Below are positions 32,286 to 42,105 of a stretch of DNA of 42,792 nt, piece by piece. The translations under genes were made by a program, and so were the position numbers. The stretch spans positions 1 to 42,792 of the forward strand of contig CAJUHX010000011.1 of NCBI GenBank assembly GCA_910586455.1, read 5' to 3'. The notes under the pieces were generated by a model. The model ran no database searches and was not told the origin of the DNA. It saw nothing but the letters and a program-made list of their open reading frames with translations. Every line of letters begins with the position of its first letter. Position 1 is the first letter of the stretch. This DNA is from an uncultured Muribaculaceae bacterium (GTDB lineage Bacteria > Bacteroidota > Bacteroidia > Bacteroidales > Muribaculaceae).

Positions 32286-34670
32286 TCAGCGTACTGCCAC
32301 ACGGCGCACTCTGCCGTTCACAGCCACCAGATAGAGGCCCGGCGCGAGGTCGTAGCTGTTGGTGCCGACCATGCCTGTGCCGGCGGCGTAGACAATGCCG
32401 TCGGTGCCGTAGACGAGTATCTCGCCGGCTTCGGCCAGCTCTATAATCAGCTTGCCGTCGAGGCAGTAGGCATCCCAGCTGTGGTAGCCGTCGGGGTCTT
32501 CGACCGAAGTGGAGCCACGGTAGGCGGTGGCAGTGAGGTCATCAAGGTACCAGCGCTTGCCGTATGTCTGTACGAGTCGCAGACGCACCTTGCCGGGCTG
32601 GTTTACTGTGAAGTGGAATTCCTCGTATATGGTAGTCTTGACCGAGGCGCTGCCTGCCGTATGCCATTGAGATCCACTGTCGGTTGAGTACTGCAGTTCG
32701 AAACGAGCTTCGCCGTCGGCTTCCTTGAAGATGCGCGACCACAGGCTTACTGTGCCGATGCCGCCTTCGGCATCTTCGGCCATTTCGATAATACCTTCAC
32801 CGTTGCGGCCCGCGCGTACGGCGTGCTCGCCACCGTGGGCAGGGTCGTCGCCCCACATGCCGGCATCGCTGAAATTCCACATGCATGCGCTGCCGCGATA
32901 ACTGTGCGGGTTGTAGCTGCCTGTGCCTTCGGGTTCGAAGTCCTCGGTAAAGTTGGTTACCGAGCCGATGCAGCCCGAGATTACAGCGTCGTCGTTGTAG
33001 TAGTCGCCTGCGCGGGCCACCAGCGAGCAACTGTATTCGCCCGGCTGGTCGCCGTATAGCCGCACATAGAAGCGGTCGGCGCCCTCGGGCAGTGTGGCCT
33101 CTGTAGCCCAGTTGCTGTGGTCGGTCGAAATCTGGAAAGGAGCTGTTACATTCAGGCTGATGTCGCCGCTGATATTCTCTATTTCAACCTCGATTTCGGC
33201 AGCTTCGCCAGGTTCGCCGGGCATGGATTTCAGATACAGGTCGCCGTCGAAGTAGAAGTCAATGCTTGGCAAGGGTGCGCTTGTGCTGAAATAATATGTG
33301 CGCGACGCCAGAGATTCCGAACGCAGGCAGAAGCCGTACTCGGTGGAGGGCATCAGGTCGTTGACCACAAATCTTTCGTCTGAAGCCTTTACCGCTTTGG
33401 GATAACCGGCAATAGGTTCGTCGTCCACTACATCAGTTACAAATAGATAGTAATTGCCTTGTGCATCGGCATCGCCGATGTTGGTCCAGGTAGCAGTGAA
33501 GCCGCAGTCGGTGATGTCCGAGGGTTTGTCGGCCGGCAGACCGCTTACTGCTTCGGCGGTAAGGTTTACTACAGTCGAAAGAGTGCCGCACTGCAGTGTG
33601 AGAGTTCCTTTTGCGATACCCTGAGCCGATGCATTGAATGTGATGCCGAGGTTATATCCGTTGGCGGTGCAGGCCGATGCGGCGGGAATGGAGTTGACCG
33701 AGGCCTGAAAATCGCCTGTGGTGCTTACTTTCACTGCCTGTTTGAGGTCGGTGGCGCGTACAGTCACGGTGGTGCTGCGCGGAATATTTACAGCTGCAGT
33801 ACCCATGTCGATTGTCGAGCCGTTTACCGGAGCGTTGATTTCGGGGTCGGTGCTTATATTGTAGCTCCAGAGCTGATTTTTTTTATTGCCCCAGATATAT
33901 TCGGCCATTTCGGGATGGTCGATAAAGGGGTTGCGGTTGCGTTGCCGTGCATACACTGCTTCCTGGCGGTTGCGTTCCTTGTCGCTCACAGGGTCTTGCC
34001 GGTGCCATTTCAGTAGCAGTTCCACCGACCAGCCGGTGAATGCCGGATACGCGTTTCCGGCCAACATTGGCGATGACCAGGAAGCTATGCGGTCGTTATA
34101 TGCCGCCGCCATATAGAAGTATGAGCGGGCGAAGTCGCCTTTGTATTCATCGTCGGGTTCGAACACCTTGCCGCTGTAGCCGCTGAAAGTCGATGTTCCG
34201 AGTTTGCCCAAGGCATCCACTCCGGCGTGGGAAGGCTCACGGGTGCCGTTGGCACACTCGCCGTAGGGGTAGTTGGAGCGCTGTCCGTTGACTTTGCCGT
34301 CGGTGGGGTAGAGGTGGAAGGCATCGGAGTACATGGGTTTTGCATCGTTGAACCAGCTTTTGGGCATTGAGTGCTCGCGGTTGTAACAGTCGCCTATGCG
34401 TTTGTAGCCGCCGCAGGTATTGCCCGCTGTCCAGTGCTTGGTAGAGTACATGTCCCAGATTTTTCCGTCGGGATATACGTCGGAAGTCTTGTAGAGGTCA
34501 AGCAGTCCGTCGTAACTTATTACTGTATGCGGACCTACCTTGTCGCACAAGGCCGACAGCAGGCTGCTGCCGCCTTTGTTTTCGCACGGAGTATAGTATC
34601 CGGCCGGCTCGGCGGCGTGCGCGTTCACTGCGAACATTGCCGATAGAAAAAGAGTATATTGCAGTTTCAT
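32286..34670 (-). CDS. Secreted endonuclease I-family nuclease with sorting-like tail
   Basis: A 794-residue exported nuclease. The signal peptide ends near residue 19. The endonuclease I (EndA/NucM) domain occupies about 20-275, with His100 in NREHSMPKSWF, FHLYPTDGKVNGQRSNYPYG, and SYFYMAAAYN near 185, the family's metal-dependent active site. Two or more beta-sandwich regions follow (about 280-470), including a fibronectin-III-like one, then a jellyroll-like region that could bind carbohydrate (about 560-725). The C-terminus ends PGLYLVAVNGRVRRVAVR, a sorting-like tail. It probably degrades extracellular DNA or RNA for nutrition or matrix turnover. It has its own promoter on the minus strand. 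Confidence 0.9.
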   Translation of the reverse strand: MKLQYTLFLSAMFAVNAHAAEPAGYYTPCENKGGSSLLSALCDKVGPHTVISYDGLLDLYKTSDVYPDGKIWDMYSTKHWTAGNTCGGYKRIGDCYNREHSMPKSWFNDAKPMYSDAFHLYPTDGKVNGQRSNYPYGECANGTREPSHAGVDALGKLGTSTFSGYSGKVFEPDDEYKGDFARSYFYMAAAYNDRIASWSSPMLAGNAYPAFTGWSVELLLKWHRQDPVSDKERNRQEAVYARQRNRNPFIDHPEMAEYIWGNKKNQLWSYNISTDPEINAPVNGSTIDMGTAAVNIPRSTTVTVRATDLKQAVKVSTTGDFQASVNSIPAASACTANGYNLGITFNASAQGIAKGTLTLQCGTLSTVVNLTAEAVSGLPADKPSDITDCGFTATWTNIGDADAQGNYYLFVTDVVDDEPIAGYPKAVKASDERFVVNDLMPSTEYGFCLRSESLASRTYYFSTSAPLPSIDFYFDGDLYLKSMPGEPGEAAEIEVEIENISGDISLNVTAPFQISTDHSNWATEATLPEGADRFYVRLYGDQPGEYSCSLVARAGDYYNDDAVISGCIGSVTNFTEDFEPEGTGSYNPHSYRGSACMWNFSDAGMWGDDPAHGGEHAVRAGRNGEGIIEMAEDAEGGIGTVSLWSRIFKEADGEARFELQYSTDSGSQWHTAGSASVKTTIYEEFHFTVNQPGKVRLRLVQTYGKRWYLDDLTATAYRGSTSVEDPDGYHSWDAYCLDGKLIIELAEAGEILVYGTDGIVYAAGTGMVGTNSYDLAPGLYLVAVNGRVRRVAVR

Positions 34671-34692
34671 GATTGGTATGTAAAAAGGGTCG

Positions 34693-34723
34693 TAAAGTTA
34701 GGCAAATTTTGCGGCCCGACAAA
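34693..34723 (-). promoter_or_regulatory. Promoter of the endonuclease gene
   Basis: On the minus strand TTTG (34720-34723) and TAACTTTA (34693-34700) are 19 bases apart. The -7 box differs from consensus only in the last base. The start codon is 22 bases downstream. Confidence 0.65.
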
Positions 34724-34828
34724 GCAGGGAGTGTTAAAAGTGTTATAAAAGTGTCATAATATCTGTCGGCTCGACCTATTTTTGAACCAGTCGGGAGTAA
34801 AGTTTGTTGCTTAGATAACGTCGAAAAA

Positions 34829-34859
34829 TTTGTTTTCTCGAAGTTATATAGTATATTTG
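34829..34859 (+). promoter_or_regulatory. Promoter of the DUF805 operon
   Basis: TTTG at 34829-34832 and TATATTTG at 34852-34859 are separated by 19 bases, a full consensus match. The first ATG is at 34897. Confidence 0.85.
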
Positions 34860-34896
34860 TATTAACCAAACTCTCTCCATTCATAACCCCTGTAAC

Positions 34897-35277
34897 ATGT
34901 ATCAGCGTCAACTGACATTCAGCGAGGCGATCGATTGCGCGTTGAAATGTAATTACTTAAATTTTTCCGGTCGGGCTGCCTTATCCGACTTCTGGTGGTT
35001 TATGCTTTTCTCGTTGCTTACGTTCCTTACGAGCGTGTTTGTCGTAGGTGTTCTTGGCGAGGTTGCAGCTTGTGTCGTTGGTGTACTGGTGCTGATGTTT
35101 CTTATGCTTCCTATGCTTTCGATGGCAGTGCGCCGCCTGCACGATGTGAACCGCAGCGGCTGGTGGCTTCCTCTGGCGGTGACAGGCATTGGTCTGCTGC
35201 CTTTGCTGGTGTGGTTCTGCACCGGCAGCTATATGGACTATAATCGCTACGGCGACATTCCCAATATGATAGACTGA
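34897..35277 (+). CDS. DUF805 membrane protein (copy 1)
   Basis: A 126-residue inner-membrane protein of the DUF805 family. It starts MYQRQLTFSEAIDCAL, has three or four hydrophobic helices, and carries the family motif RRLHDVNRSGWW between helices near residues 83-94. DUF805 proteins have no settled function. It is the first gene after a consensus promoter and is paralogous to the next gene. Confidence 0.9.
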   Translation: MYQRQLTFSEAIDCALKCNYLNFSGRAALSDFWWFMLFSLLTFLTSVFVVGVLGEVAACVVGVLVLMFLMLPMLSMAVRRLHDVNRSGWWLPLAVTGIGLLPLLVWFCTGSYMDYNRYGDIPNMID

Positions 35278-35293
35278 ATTAATCTCAATAGCA

Positions 35294-35671
35294 ATGTATC
35301 AACGACAGGTAACTTTTAAGGAGGCGGTAGAAAGCGCTCTGAAGAGCAACTACTGCAACTTCGACGGGCGTGCGTCGCGCTCGCAATACTGGTGGTTCTA
35401 CCTTTTTCAGATTATAGTTTCGAGTGTACTGTATTGTCTGTCTCCCATTTTGGGCAGTACGGCGACTACATTGGCAACGCTTGTAAATCTGGCGCTTCTG
35501 CTGCCGGCGCTTGGCCTTTGCTTCCGCCGTCTGCACGATACCGGAAAATCGGGCTGGTGGATACTGATTTCGCTCACCGGTATCGGTATTTTTGTGCTTC
35601 TGTTCTTTTTTGCCCAAAACAGCGAGATGCGTACTAATGAATACGGTCCGGTGCCCAATATAGTAGACTGA
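35294..35671 (+). CDS. DUF805 membrane protein (copy 2)
   Basis: A 125-residue paralogue of the preceding gene, with the same N-terminus (MYQRQVTFKEAVESALKSNY) and motif RRLHDTGKSGWW. The aromatic segment FDGRASRSQYWWFYLF is closer to the general DUF805 consensus than copy 1. The two copies have diverged in the helices but keep both ends, including a matching C-terminus (YGPVPNIVD versus YGDIPNMID). It is followed one base later by a DUF2007 gene. Confidence 0.9.
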   Translation: MYQRQVTFKEAVESALKSNYCNFDGRASRSQYWWFYLFQIIVSSVLYCLSPILGSTATTLATLVNLALLLPALGLCFRRLHDTGKSGWWILISLTGIGIFVLLFFFAQNSEMRTNEYGPVPNIVD

Positions 35672-35672
35672 T

Positions 35673-35894
35673 ATGGCAGACACGCAACAAGGCTGGGTGC
35701 TGTTGAATATCTACAGCACCGACTGGGAGGCGCGTATAGCAAAAGGTGCCCTGGAGGATGCCGGCATTCCGGCTGTGATACAGAACGAGGGATTCTCGTC
35801 GATTTACCCCATTGGTTTCAATACACTTGGCGGCTTGCCACTGCTTGTGCCTGCCGGCATGGAAACCCGGGCTCGACGGGTGTTGAAACTGTGA
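35673..35894 (+). CDS. DUF2007 protein
   Basis: A 73-residue protein of the DUF2007 family, a small PII-like ferredoxin-fold domain sometimes called a putative signal transducer. The pattern LLNIYSTDWEARIAKGALEDAGIPAVIQNEG followed by LPLLVPAGMETRARRVL is characteristic. It is placed with the two DUF805 genes, separated from copy 2 by one base, and probably shares their promoter. Its function is not established. Confidence 0.88.
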   Translation: MADTQQGWVLLNIYSTDWEARIAKGALEDAGIPAVIQNEGFSSIYPIGFNTLGGLPLLVPAGMETRARRVLKL

Positions 35895-35909
35895 TTTGCC
35901 CATTGGCAA

Positions 35910-36014
35910 GTTGCGACGGCGTTCCGCCGTCGTTCATCAGCCTATGCCTTTCGGCCATAGTTTTGTCGCAAGAATAGTGCCGCCAGAAGAACGACGGCGG
36001 GACGCCGTCGCAAC
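35910..36014. repeat. Inverted repeat of two palindromes
   Basis: Arms 35910-35935 and 35989-36014 are 26 bases each and match at 25 positions, the last being a G-T pair. Each arm contains its own palindrome, CGACGGCG and CGCCGTCG around three bases, so two small hairpins or one cruciform can form. The 53-base loop carries another short stem (CTATG with CATAG). It lies in the spacer between the DUF2007 gene and asnS. Confidence 0.85.
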
Positions 36015-36023
36015 TACCGGTAA

Positions 36024-36079
36024 ACAATAGCCTGCCATAGACCCATATAGCTGTATGTGGTCCTATGGCAGGCTATTGT
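36024..36079. repeat. 17-bp hairpin downstream of asnS
   Basis: Bases 36024-36040 pair perfectly with 36063-36079, and the 22-base loop can pair further (CATA with TATG). It could act as a terminator for asnS on the minus strand, although no T-run follows. Confidence 0.75.
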
Positions 36080-36106
36080 GCTATGGTTTACTGTATACCT
36101 TTTGTA

Positions 36107-37495
36107 TCAGAATTCTGCGTTGTTGGGGGTGCGGGGGAAGGGTATAACGTCGCGGATGTTGGTCATGCCGGTAACGAACAGTACCAGACGCTCAAAGCCC
36201 AGACCGAAACCGCTGTGGGGTACGGTGCCGAAGCGGCGGGTATCGAGATACCACCACATGTCTTTCATTGGAATGTCAAGCTCGTTGATGCGGGTCATAA
36301 GCTTGTTGTAGTCGGCCTCGCGTTCGCTGCCACCGATGATTTCGCCGATTTTGGGGAAGAGTACGTCCATGGCGCGGACGGTCTTGCCGTCGTCGTTCTG
36401 CTTCATGTAGAAGGCCTTGATTTCTTTGGGATAGTCGGTGAGTATCACGGGGCGTTTGAAGTGTTCTTCCACCAGGTAGCGCTCGTGTTCGCTCTGCAGG
36501 TCGGTGCCCCAGTGTACGGGGAACTCGAACTTGCGGCCCGACTCTTCGAGAATCTTCACACCCTCTGTGTAAGTGAGGCGTACGAAGTCGTGGTCAACCA
36601 CAAATTTGAGGCGTTCGATGAGCTCTTTGTCGAAATGTTCGGCCAGAAAGTCGATGTCGTCCTTGCAGTTTTCGAGGGCATACTTCACGCAGTACTTTAT
36701 GAACTCTTCGGCCAGGTCCATGTTGTCGCTGATTTCATAGAAGGCCATTTCCGGCTCAATCATCCAGAATTCCGACAGATGACGCGGAGTATTGGAGTTT
36801 TCGGCGCGGAATGTGGGGCCGAAGGTGTATATTGCGCCAAGTGCTGTAGCTCCGAGTTCGCCTTCGAGCTGGCCGCTTACGGTAAGCGCGGTGGGCTTGC
36901 CGAAGAAGTCCTTGCTGTAGTCCACCTGGCCGTCGTCGGTGCGGGGCAGGTCGTTCAGGGGCAGGGTAGTTACCTGGAACATGGCTCCGGCACCTTCGCA
37001 GTCGCTGGCAGTGATGAGCGGTGTGTGAAGATAGAAGAAGCCTTTTTCGTTGAAGAACTTATGAATGGCGAATGCCAGAGCTGAGCGTACGCGCAACACT
37101 GCGCCGAAGGTGTTGGTACGGGGGCGGAGGTGGGCTTTTTCGCGCAGGAATTCCAGAGTGTGGCCTTTCTTCTGCAGCGGATATTCGTTGGGATCGGCGG
37201 TACCGTAAATATCCAGAGTGTCTGCCTGGACCTCGCAAGTCTGACCTTTGCCCTGTGATTCCACAAGCCGGCCGGTGACGTGGATGCTTGAGCCGGTGGT
37301 TACGGCCTTGAGCTGGTCGTCGGTAAAGCGGTTCATGTCGAACACCACCTGGATGTTCTTGATGGTGGAGCCGTCGTTCAGGGCCACGAACTGTACGTAT
37401 TTGTTGCCGCGGCGGGTGCGTACCCAGCCTTTTACGCTGACTTCGCTGCCTATCAGAGCCGGGGCGAAGATGTCGACGATTTTAGTACGTTTCAT
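36107..37495 (-). CDS. asnS: Asparagine-tRNA ligase
   Basis: A class IIb aminoacyl-tRNA synthetase that charges tRNA-Asn. The N-terminal OB-fold anticodon-binding domain (about 1-105) includes VKGWVRTRRG. The class II catalytic core shows TFRAENSNTPRHLSEFWMIEPE (motif 2) and SGFGLGFERLVLFVTGMTNIRDVIPFPR (motif 3). The 462 residues match the family. It lies 67 bases downstream of the RluB-type gene, with a hairpin between them. Confidence 0.96.
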   Translation of the reverse strand: MKRTKIVDIFAPALIGSEVSVKGWVRTRRGNKYVQFVALNDGSTIKNIQVVFDMNRFTDDQLKAVTTGSSIHVTGRLVESQGKGQTCEVQADTLDIYGTADPNEYPLQKKGHTLEFLREKAHLRPRTNTFGAVLRVRSALAFAIHKFFNEKGFFYLHTPLITASDCEGAGAMFQVTTLPLNDLPRTDDGQVDYSKDFFGKPTALTVSGQLEGELGATALGAIYTFGPTFRAENSNTPRHLSEFWMIEPEMAFYEISDNMDLAEEFIKYCVKYALENCKDDIDFLAEHFDKELIERLKFVVDHDFVRLTYTEGVKILEESGRKFEFPVHWGTDLQSEHERYLVEEHFKRPVILTDYPKEIKAFYMKQNDDGKTVRAMDVLFPKIGEIIGGSEREADYNKLMTRINELDIPMKDMWWYLDTRRFGTVPHSGFGLGFERLVLFVTGMTNIRDVIPFPRTPNNAEF

Positions 37496-37515
37496 AGTGT
37501 GAATATGTGAAATTT

Positions 37516-37553
37516 CTCTGCACGGCTCCGCATAAGGAGGGGGCCGTGCAGAG
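37516..37553 (-). terminator. Hairpin between the pseudouridine synthase gene and asnS
   Basis: An 11-bp stem (37516-37526 with 37543-37553) is extended by an inner CTCC/GGAG pairing. On the minus strand it is followed by AAATTT, a weak tail, so asnS may be partly expressed by read-through. Confidence 0.65.
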
Positions 37554-37562
37554 TATTATTGT

Positions 37563-39050
<1,488 letters not shown>

Positions 39051-39186
39051 GATAGTGAAGTGTTTGAGTAGCGTAGTGTATTCGCGGTGATTGTAATTAA
39101 TAATTTATTGGGGTTGCGCCACCTCTCGGCGGCACATGTTTGCTGAAACGTTTTTACTGTTAAGTATTGGAAAAATTTTTCTGTTG

Positions 39187-39194
39187 CAAAGATA
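39187..39194 (-). promoter_or_regulatory. -7 box upstream of the pseudouridine synthase gene
   Basis: The minus strand reads TATCTTTG, a -7 match about 137 bases before the ATG. No TTTG lies at the -33 distance. Confidence 0.5.
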
Positions 39195-39268
39195 ATAAAA
39201 AGATTTCAAATGGCCTCAGGTTTATACATTTTTTATCAGCTCCTAAGAGCCGGTTCGAAAATAAATGT

Positions 39269-39306
39269 CCACGTCAGGGGCGCGACCGTCCGTACCCCTG
39301 ACGTGG
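39269..39306 (-). terminator. Terminator after nagB
   Basis: A perfect 12-bp stem (39269-39280 with 39295-39306) with a 14-base loop. On the minus strand it is followed by ACATTTATTTT, a T-rich tail, just past the nagB stop. Confidence 0.75.
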
Positions 39307-39323
39307 TATTGTAGTGTGTGGTG

Positions 39324-40118
39324 TTACAGACGCTGTGCGCTTTCAATGTCGCGGAAGTAGCGGTATGTGCTGACTTTCAGCTCGTCGCAGGCATCTTCGT
39401 CGGCCACGATAATGGCGTGGGGGTGGAGCTGGAGTGCCGAGATGGTCCACATTTGGCAAACGCCGCCTTCAACGCCGTGATGCAGTGCGCGGGCTTTGTT
39501 GTGGCCGTTTACAAGCAGCATTACGCTGCGGGCATCCATTACAGTGCCTACGCCTACGGTGAGGGCGGTCTTGGGCACAGCGTTGAGGTCGCCGCCAAAG
39601 AAGCGCGAGTTGGCTATTACGGTGTCGTGGGTGAGGGTTTTCTGGCGGGTGCGCGAGGTAAGCGACGAGCCGGGCTCGTTGAAGGCTATATGGCCGTCGG
39701 GGCCTACGCCGCCCATGAACAGGTCGATGCCGCCGTAGCTTTTGATTTTTTCTTCAAAGCGCCGGCATTCGGCTGCTACATCGTCGGCGTTGCCATTGAG
39801 GATGTTTACGTTCTCGCGAGGTATGTCGATGTGGCTGAAGAAGTTGTTCCACATAAAGCTGTGGTAGCTCTCGGGGTGTTCCTGTGGCAGGCCGCAGTAT
39901 TCGTCCATGTTGAAAGTAACCACGTTGGCGAATGATACTTTTCCTTGTTTGTAAAGCTCGATAAGTGCGCGGTACATGCCTAAGGGCGATGAGCCTGTAG
40001 GGCAGCCCAGTACAAAAGGTTTTTCGGGGGTCGGATTTGCTTCGTTGATGCGTGAGGCAACGTATTCGGCCGCCCATTTCGACAGTTTGTCGTAGTTTTC
40101 TTGAATAATAAGACGCAT
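39324..40118 (-). CDS. nagB: Glucosamine-6-phosphate deaminase
   Basis: Converts glucosamine 6-phosphate to fructose 6-phosphate and ammonia, the last step of amino-sugar catabolism. The 264 residues show GCPTGSSPLGMYRAL near the N-terminus, NMDEYCGLPQEHPESYHSFM with the catalytic Asp, and GGVGPDGHIAFNEPGSS with the active-site His and Glu. This is the normal short form. No nagA or sugar transporter gene is adjacent. A -7 box lies upstream at 40156-40163. Confidence 0.96.
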   Translation of the reverse strand: MRLIIQENYDKLSKWAAEYVASRINEANPTPEKPFVLGCPTGSSPLGMYRALIELYKQGKVSFANVVTFNMDEYCGLPQEHPESYHSFMWNNFFSHIDIPRENVNILNGNADDVAAECRRFEEKIKSYGGIDLFMGGVGPDGHIAFNEPGSSLTSRTRQKTLTHDTVIANSRFFGGDLNAVPKTALTVGVGTVMDARSVMLLVNGHNKARALHHGVEGGVCQMWTISALQLHPHAIIVADEDACDELKVSTYRYFRDIESAQRL

Positions 40119-40155
40119 GGTTGGTTGTGATTTACGTTTTTGTTTCTTACGGGTG

Positions 40156-40163
40156 CAAAGTTA
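40156..40163 (-). promoter_or_regulatory. -7 box of nagB
   Basis: The minus strand reads TAACTTTG, a full -7 match 37 bases before the nagB start codon. A TTTG at -33 is not evident. Confidence 0.55.
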
Positions 40164-40287
40164 ATGAAAATAATTCATATAACAGTGCATTTGCTTGTAA
40201 TTTGCTTGCAATATATGCTGAACAGCCTCACATAGCCGTGTGTTATATGATAAGATGGTTTTTAACAGCATTTAAAACAGATACAAA

Positions 40288-40524
40288 ATGAACGACCGAT
40301 TAAGCTATAGCGACAGAAAGTCGCTGCCTGACTTGGTGTTCGGACTGCCCGAACGCCGCGAATACCCTATGCCCGATGCTGCGCATGTGCGTGCGGCTGA
40401 GGCTTATTTCCGTTATTGCCCCGAGGAACTGAAACCGGAGCTGGCGCGTGCCATTATGGCTCGTGCGGCGGAGTTCGGAGTCGATGTGGAGTCGCCCACC
40501 GTATTGGAGTACGCAAGGCAGTGA
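40288..40524 (+). CDS. Small protein with phage-like LPD..FGLPE motif
   Basis: A 78-residue soluble protein. The sequence SLPDLVFGLPERREYPMPDAAHVRAAEAYF resembles, in spacing, a motif seen in some phage head-associated proteins (S-LPD-FG-PE-RKYP-D-HV-A). The second half is helical and ends in EYARQ. I cannot assign a function, and the resemblance is from memory. No phage genes are nearby, so a domesticated or widespread small protein is more likely than a prophage. It is alone on the plus strand between two minus-strand genes. Confidence 0.75.
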   Translation: MNDRLSYSDRKSLPDLVFGLPERREYPMPDAAHVRAAEAYFRYCPEELKPELARAIMARAAEFGVDVESPTVLEYARQ

Positions 40525-40545
40525 ATGATTCACTTTGCCGGAGGG

Positions 40546-41958
40546 CTATTCTTCCTCCGGGCCTGAGGCTTCGTATGCGCCGAGAGCTCCGGCACGGGGA
40601 GTGCTGTAAGGGTCGATGGCACTCTGAGGCAGGGCGATGGATTCGTCGGCTGCCCCGCGCGCCGGAGAGTCGGCTTTCAGGCGGTAGTCGAACAGATAGT
40701 CGGCCCGCACTGTGTAGTACAGCGGGTCTTCGCCCCAGATGCATTTTATGAAGTGTTCGTCGTCCTCGCCTTCGCTGCGCAGCAGACAGTTGCGCAGATA
40801 TACCTCGGTATCGTTTAAGTCGCCGTGACTCAGCTCGGCCCCCAGACCGTATAGTATGGTGTTGGTGATGTCGGCCTTGAGGTAAGGCAGGCCGCTTTCG
40901 TCGTCGCTTTCGGCATTTAGATGGCCAAACTGCAGGGCCGGGCCGCCGATGGCTGTAAACAGGTAGTTGTTGGCCAGAGTGCAGTGGTCGAAGCGATGGA
41001 TACCTCCATTCAGAGCTACCAGACCGTACGACCCTTCGGCAAACTCGGTGCCTGCCGCCACTATCGAGGCATGGGTGGCATGCAGCACCACGTCGCCCGA
41101 GTTGTGCAGTCGGCTGTTGAGCAGAGTCAGAGCCGGAGCTTCGGTGGTGGTGGTGCCGTCGCCGGCCACTGTCACGCCATAGGTGGTGTTGCGCAGGTCG
41201 GTATGCTCCATTATGTTGCCTTTGGAGTTCGAACTGAAAAACACGCCGCCCCACTGTCGCGACATGATGTCGAACGAAATCTGCCCTACAACGTTGCCGG
41301 TGCGGTCGCCTGTCATGTCTACATGTGCGTCGGCGGTACCCAGACTGTGGAGTGTGCCGTCAACGCGCATATAGGCCTTGTCGTGGAAGTAAAGGCGGGT
41401 GCCGGGTTCAAGGGTAAGAGTAGCGCCGGCCGAAACCACCAGCGAGTCGAAAATCTGATACGGCTTGCCGGCTGTGAGGTGTGTATCGCAGTCGATTACG
41501 GTGCCGCGCATGCGTGTAACGTCCTGGCCTTGTGCGGTGAGTACCACATGGCTTTCCACTCCGTTGGTGCTGAAGCGAATCTTGGCAGCAACGTCAACGG
41601 GCAGGGCAGAGCCGTTTTCGGGCAGCAGGGCGTCGACCATTACAAAAATCGAGTCCTTGGCTCGGATTTCCACGTTATGGAAGTCGCGTCCCGAGAGGCC
41701 GTCGACGTTAAGTCGGAACATAGGGGCATTGTCGCCTTCGAGCTGTATGTCGCTTATGGAAATGCCTTTCGAGGCTCTGTTGTACACAATGAACTTGGCC
41801 GTGGGCGACCCTTCGTCGGTGAGCAGCAGCCCCATTTTCAGGGTGTCGGTACTGAAAGCCGGCTGGTCGGAAGGCGATGTGGTGAAGCCGTCCTCGATGC
41901 ATGAACACAGAGCGGCGCAGATGATGAAGATAAAGAAAAATGTTTTCTGGAATTTCAT
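40546..41958 (-). CDS. Lipoprotein with beta-helix-like repeats
   Basis: A 470-residue lipoprotein. The signal ends LCSC with Cys20 lipidated, followed by IEDG, an acidic stretch of the kind that directs Bacteroidota lipoproteins to the cell surface. An Ig-like domain (about 35-150) precedes a region of short strand-turn repeats (about 160-440: LVVSAGATLTLEPGTRLYF, MRVDGTLHSLGTADAHV, ILYGLGAELSHGDLN). These look like a right-handed parallel beta-helix. No catalytic residues can be named. The gene lies downstream of the folding-factor gene on the same strand, separated by a terminator. Confidence 0.85.
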   Translation of the reverse strand: MKFQKTFFFIFIICAALCSCIEDGFTTSPSDQPAFSTDTLKMGLLLTDEGSPTAKFIVYNRASKGISISDIQLEGDNAPMFRLNVDGLSGRDFHNVEIRAKDSIFVMVDALLPENGSALPVDVAAKIRFSTNGVESHVVLTAQGQDVTRMRGTVIDCDTHLTAGKPYQIFDSLVVSAGATLTLEPGTRLYFHDKAYMRVDGTLHSLGTADAHVDMTGDRTGNVVGQISFDIMSRQWGGVFFSSNSKGNIMEHTDLRNTTYGVTVAGDGTTTTEAPALTLLNSRLHNSGDVVLHATHASIVAAGTEFAEGSYGLVALNGGIHRFDHCTLANNYLFTAIGGPALQFGHLNAESDDESGLPYLKADITNTILYGLGAELSHGDLNDTEVYLRNCLLRSEGEDDEHFIKCIWGEDPLYYTVRADYLFDYRLKADSPARGAADESIALPQSAIDPYSTPRAGALGAYEASGPEEE

Positions 41959-42049
41959 ATAGTATTAACGTGTTTTCGCTCAAAAAATTGTGTGTTCGGG
42001 CATGTGTAGTTTGCCTCAGACTTATGCCCGTCACCGCGCACTCCGGCAT

Positions 42050-42078
42050 AAAAAAAGCCCGGACTTAGCAGCCCGGGC
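42050..42078 (-). terminator. Terminator of the folding-factor gene
   Basis: On the minus strand a GCCCGG/CCGGGC stem (42073-42078 with 42057-42062), extended past one bulge by AAA/TTT, is followed by seven T residues (42056-42050). Confidence 0.8.
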
Positions 42079-42105
42079 CTTTGGTATAAATAAGGTTGGA
42101 TTAGA

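Noticed and set aside
36065..37084. A 339-codon plus-strand frame opposite asnS
   Set aside because: It covers a highly conserved synthetase gene on the other strand and has no recognisable signature.
39252..39268. GGTTCGA sequence resembling a tRNA T-loop
   Set aside because: No acceptor, D or anticodon stems can be built around it; it is followed by the nagB terminator hairpin.
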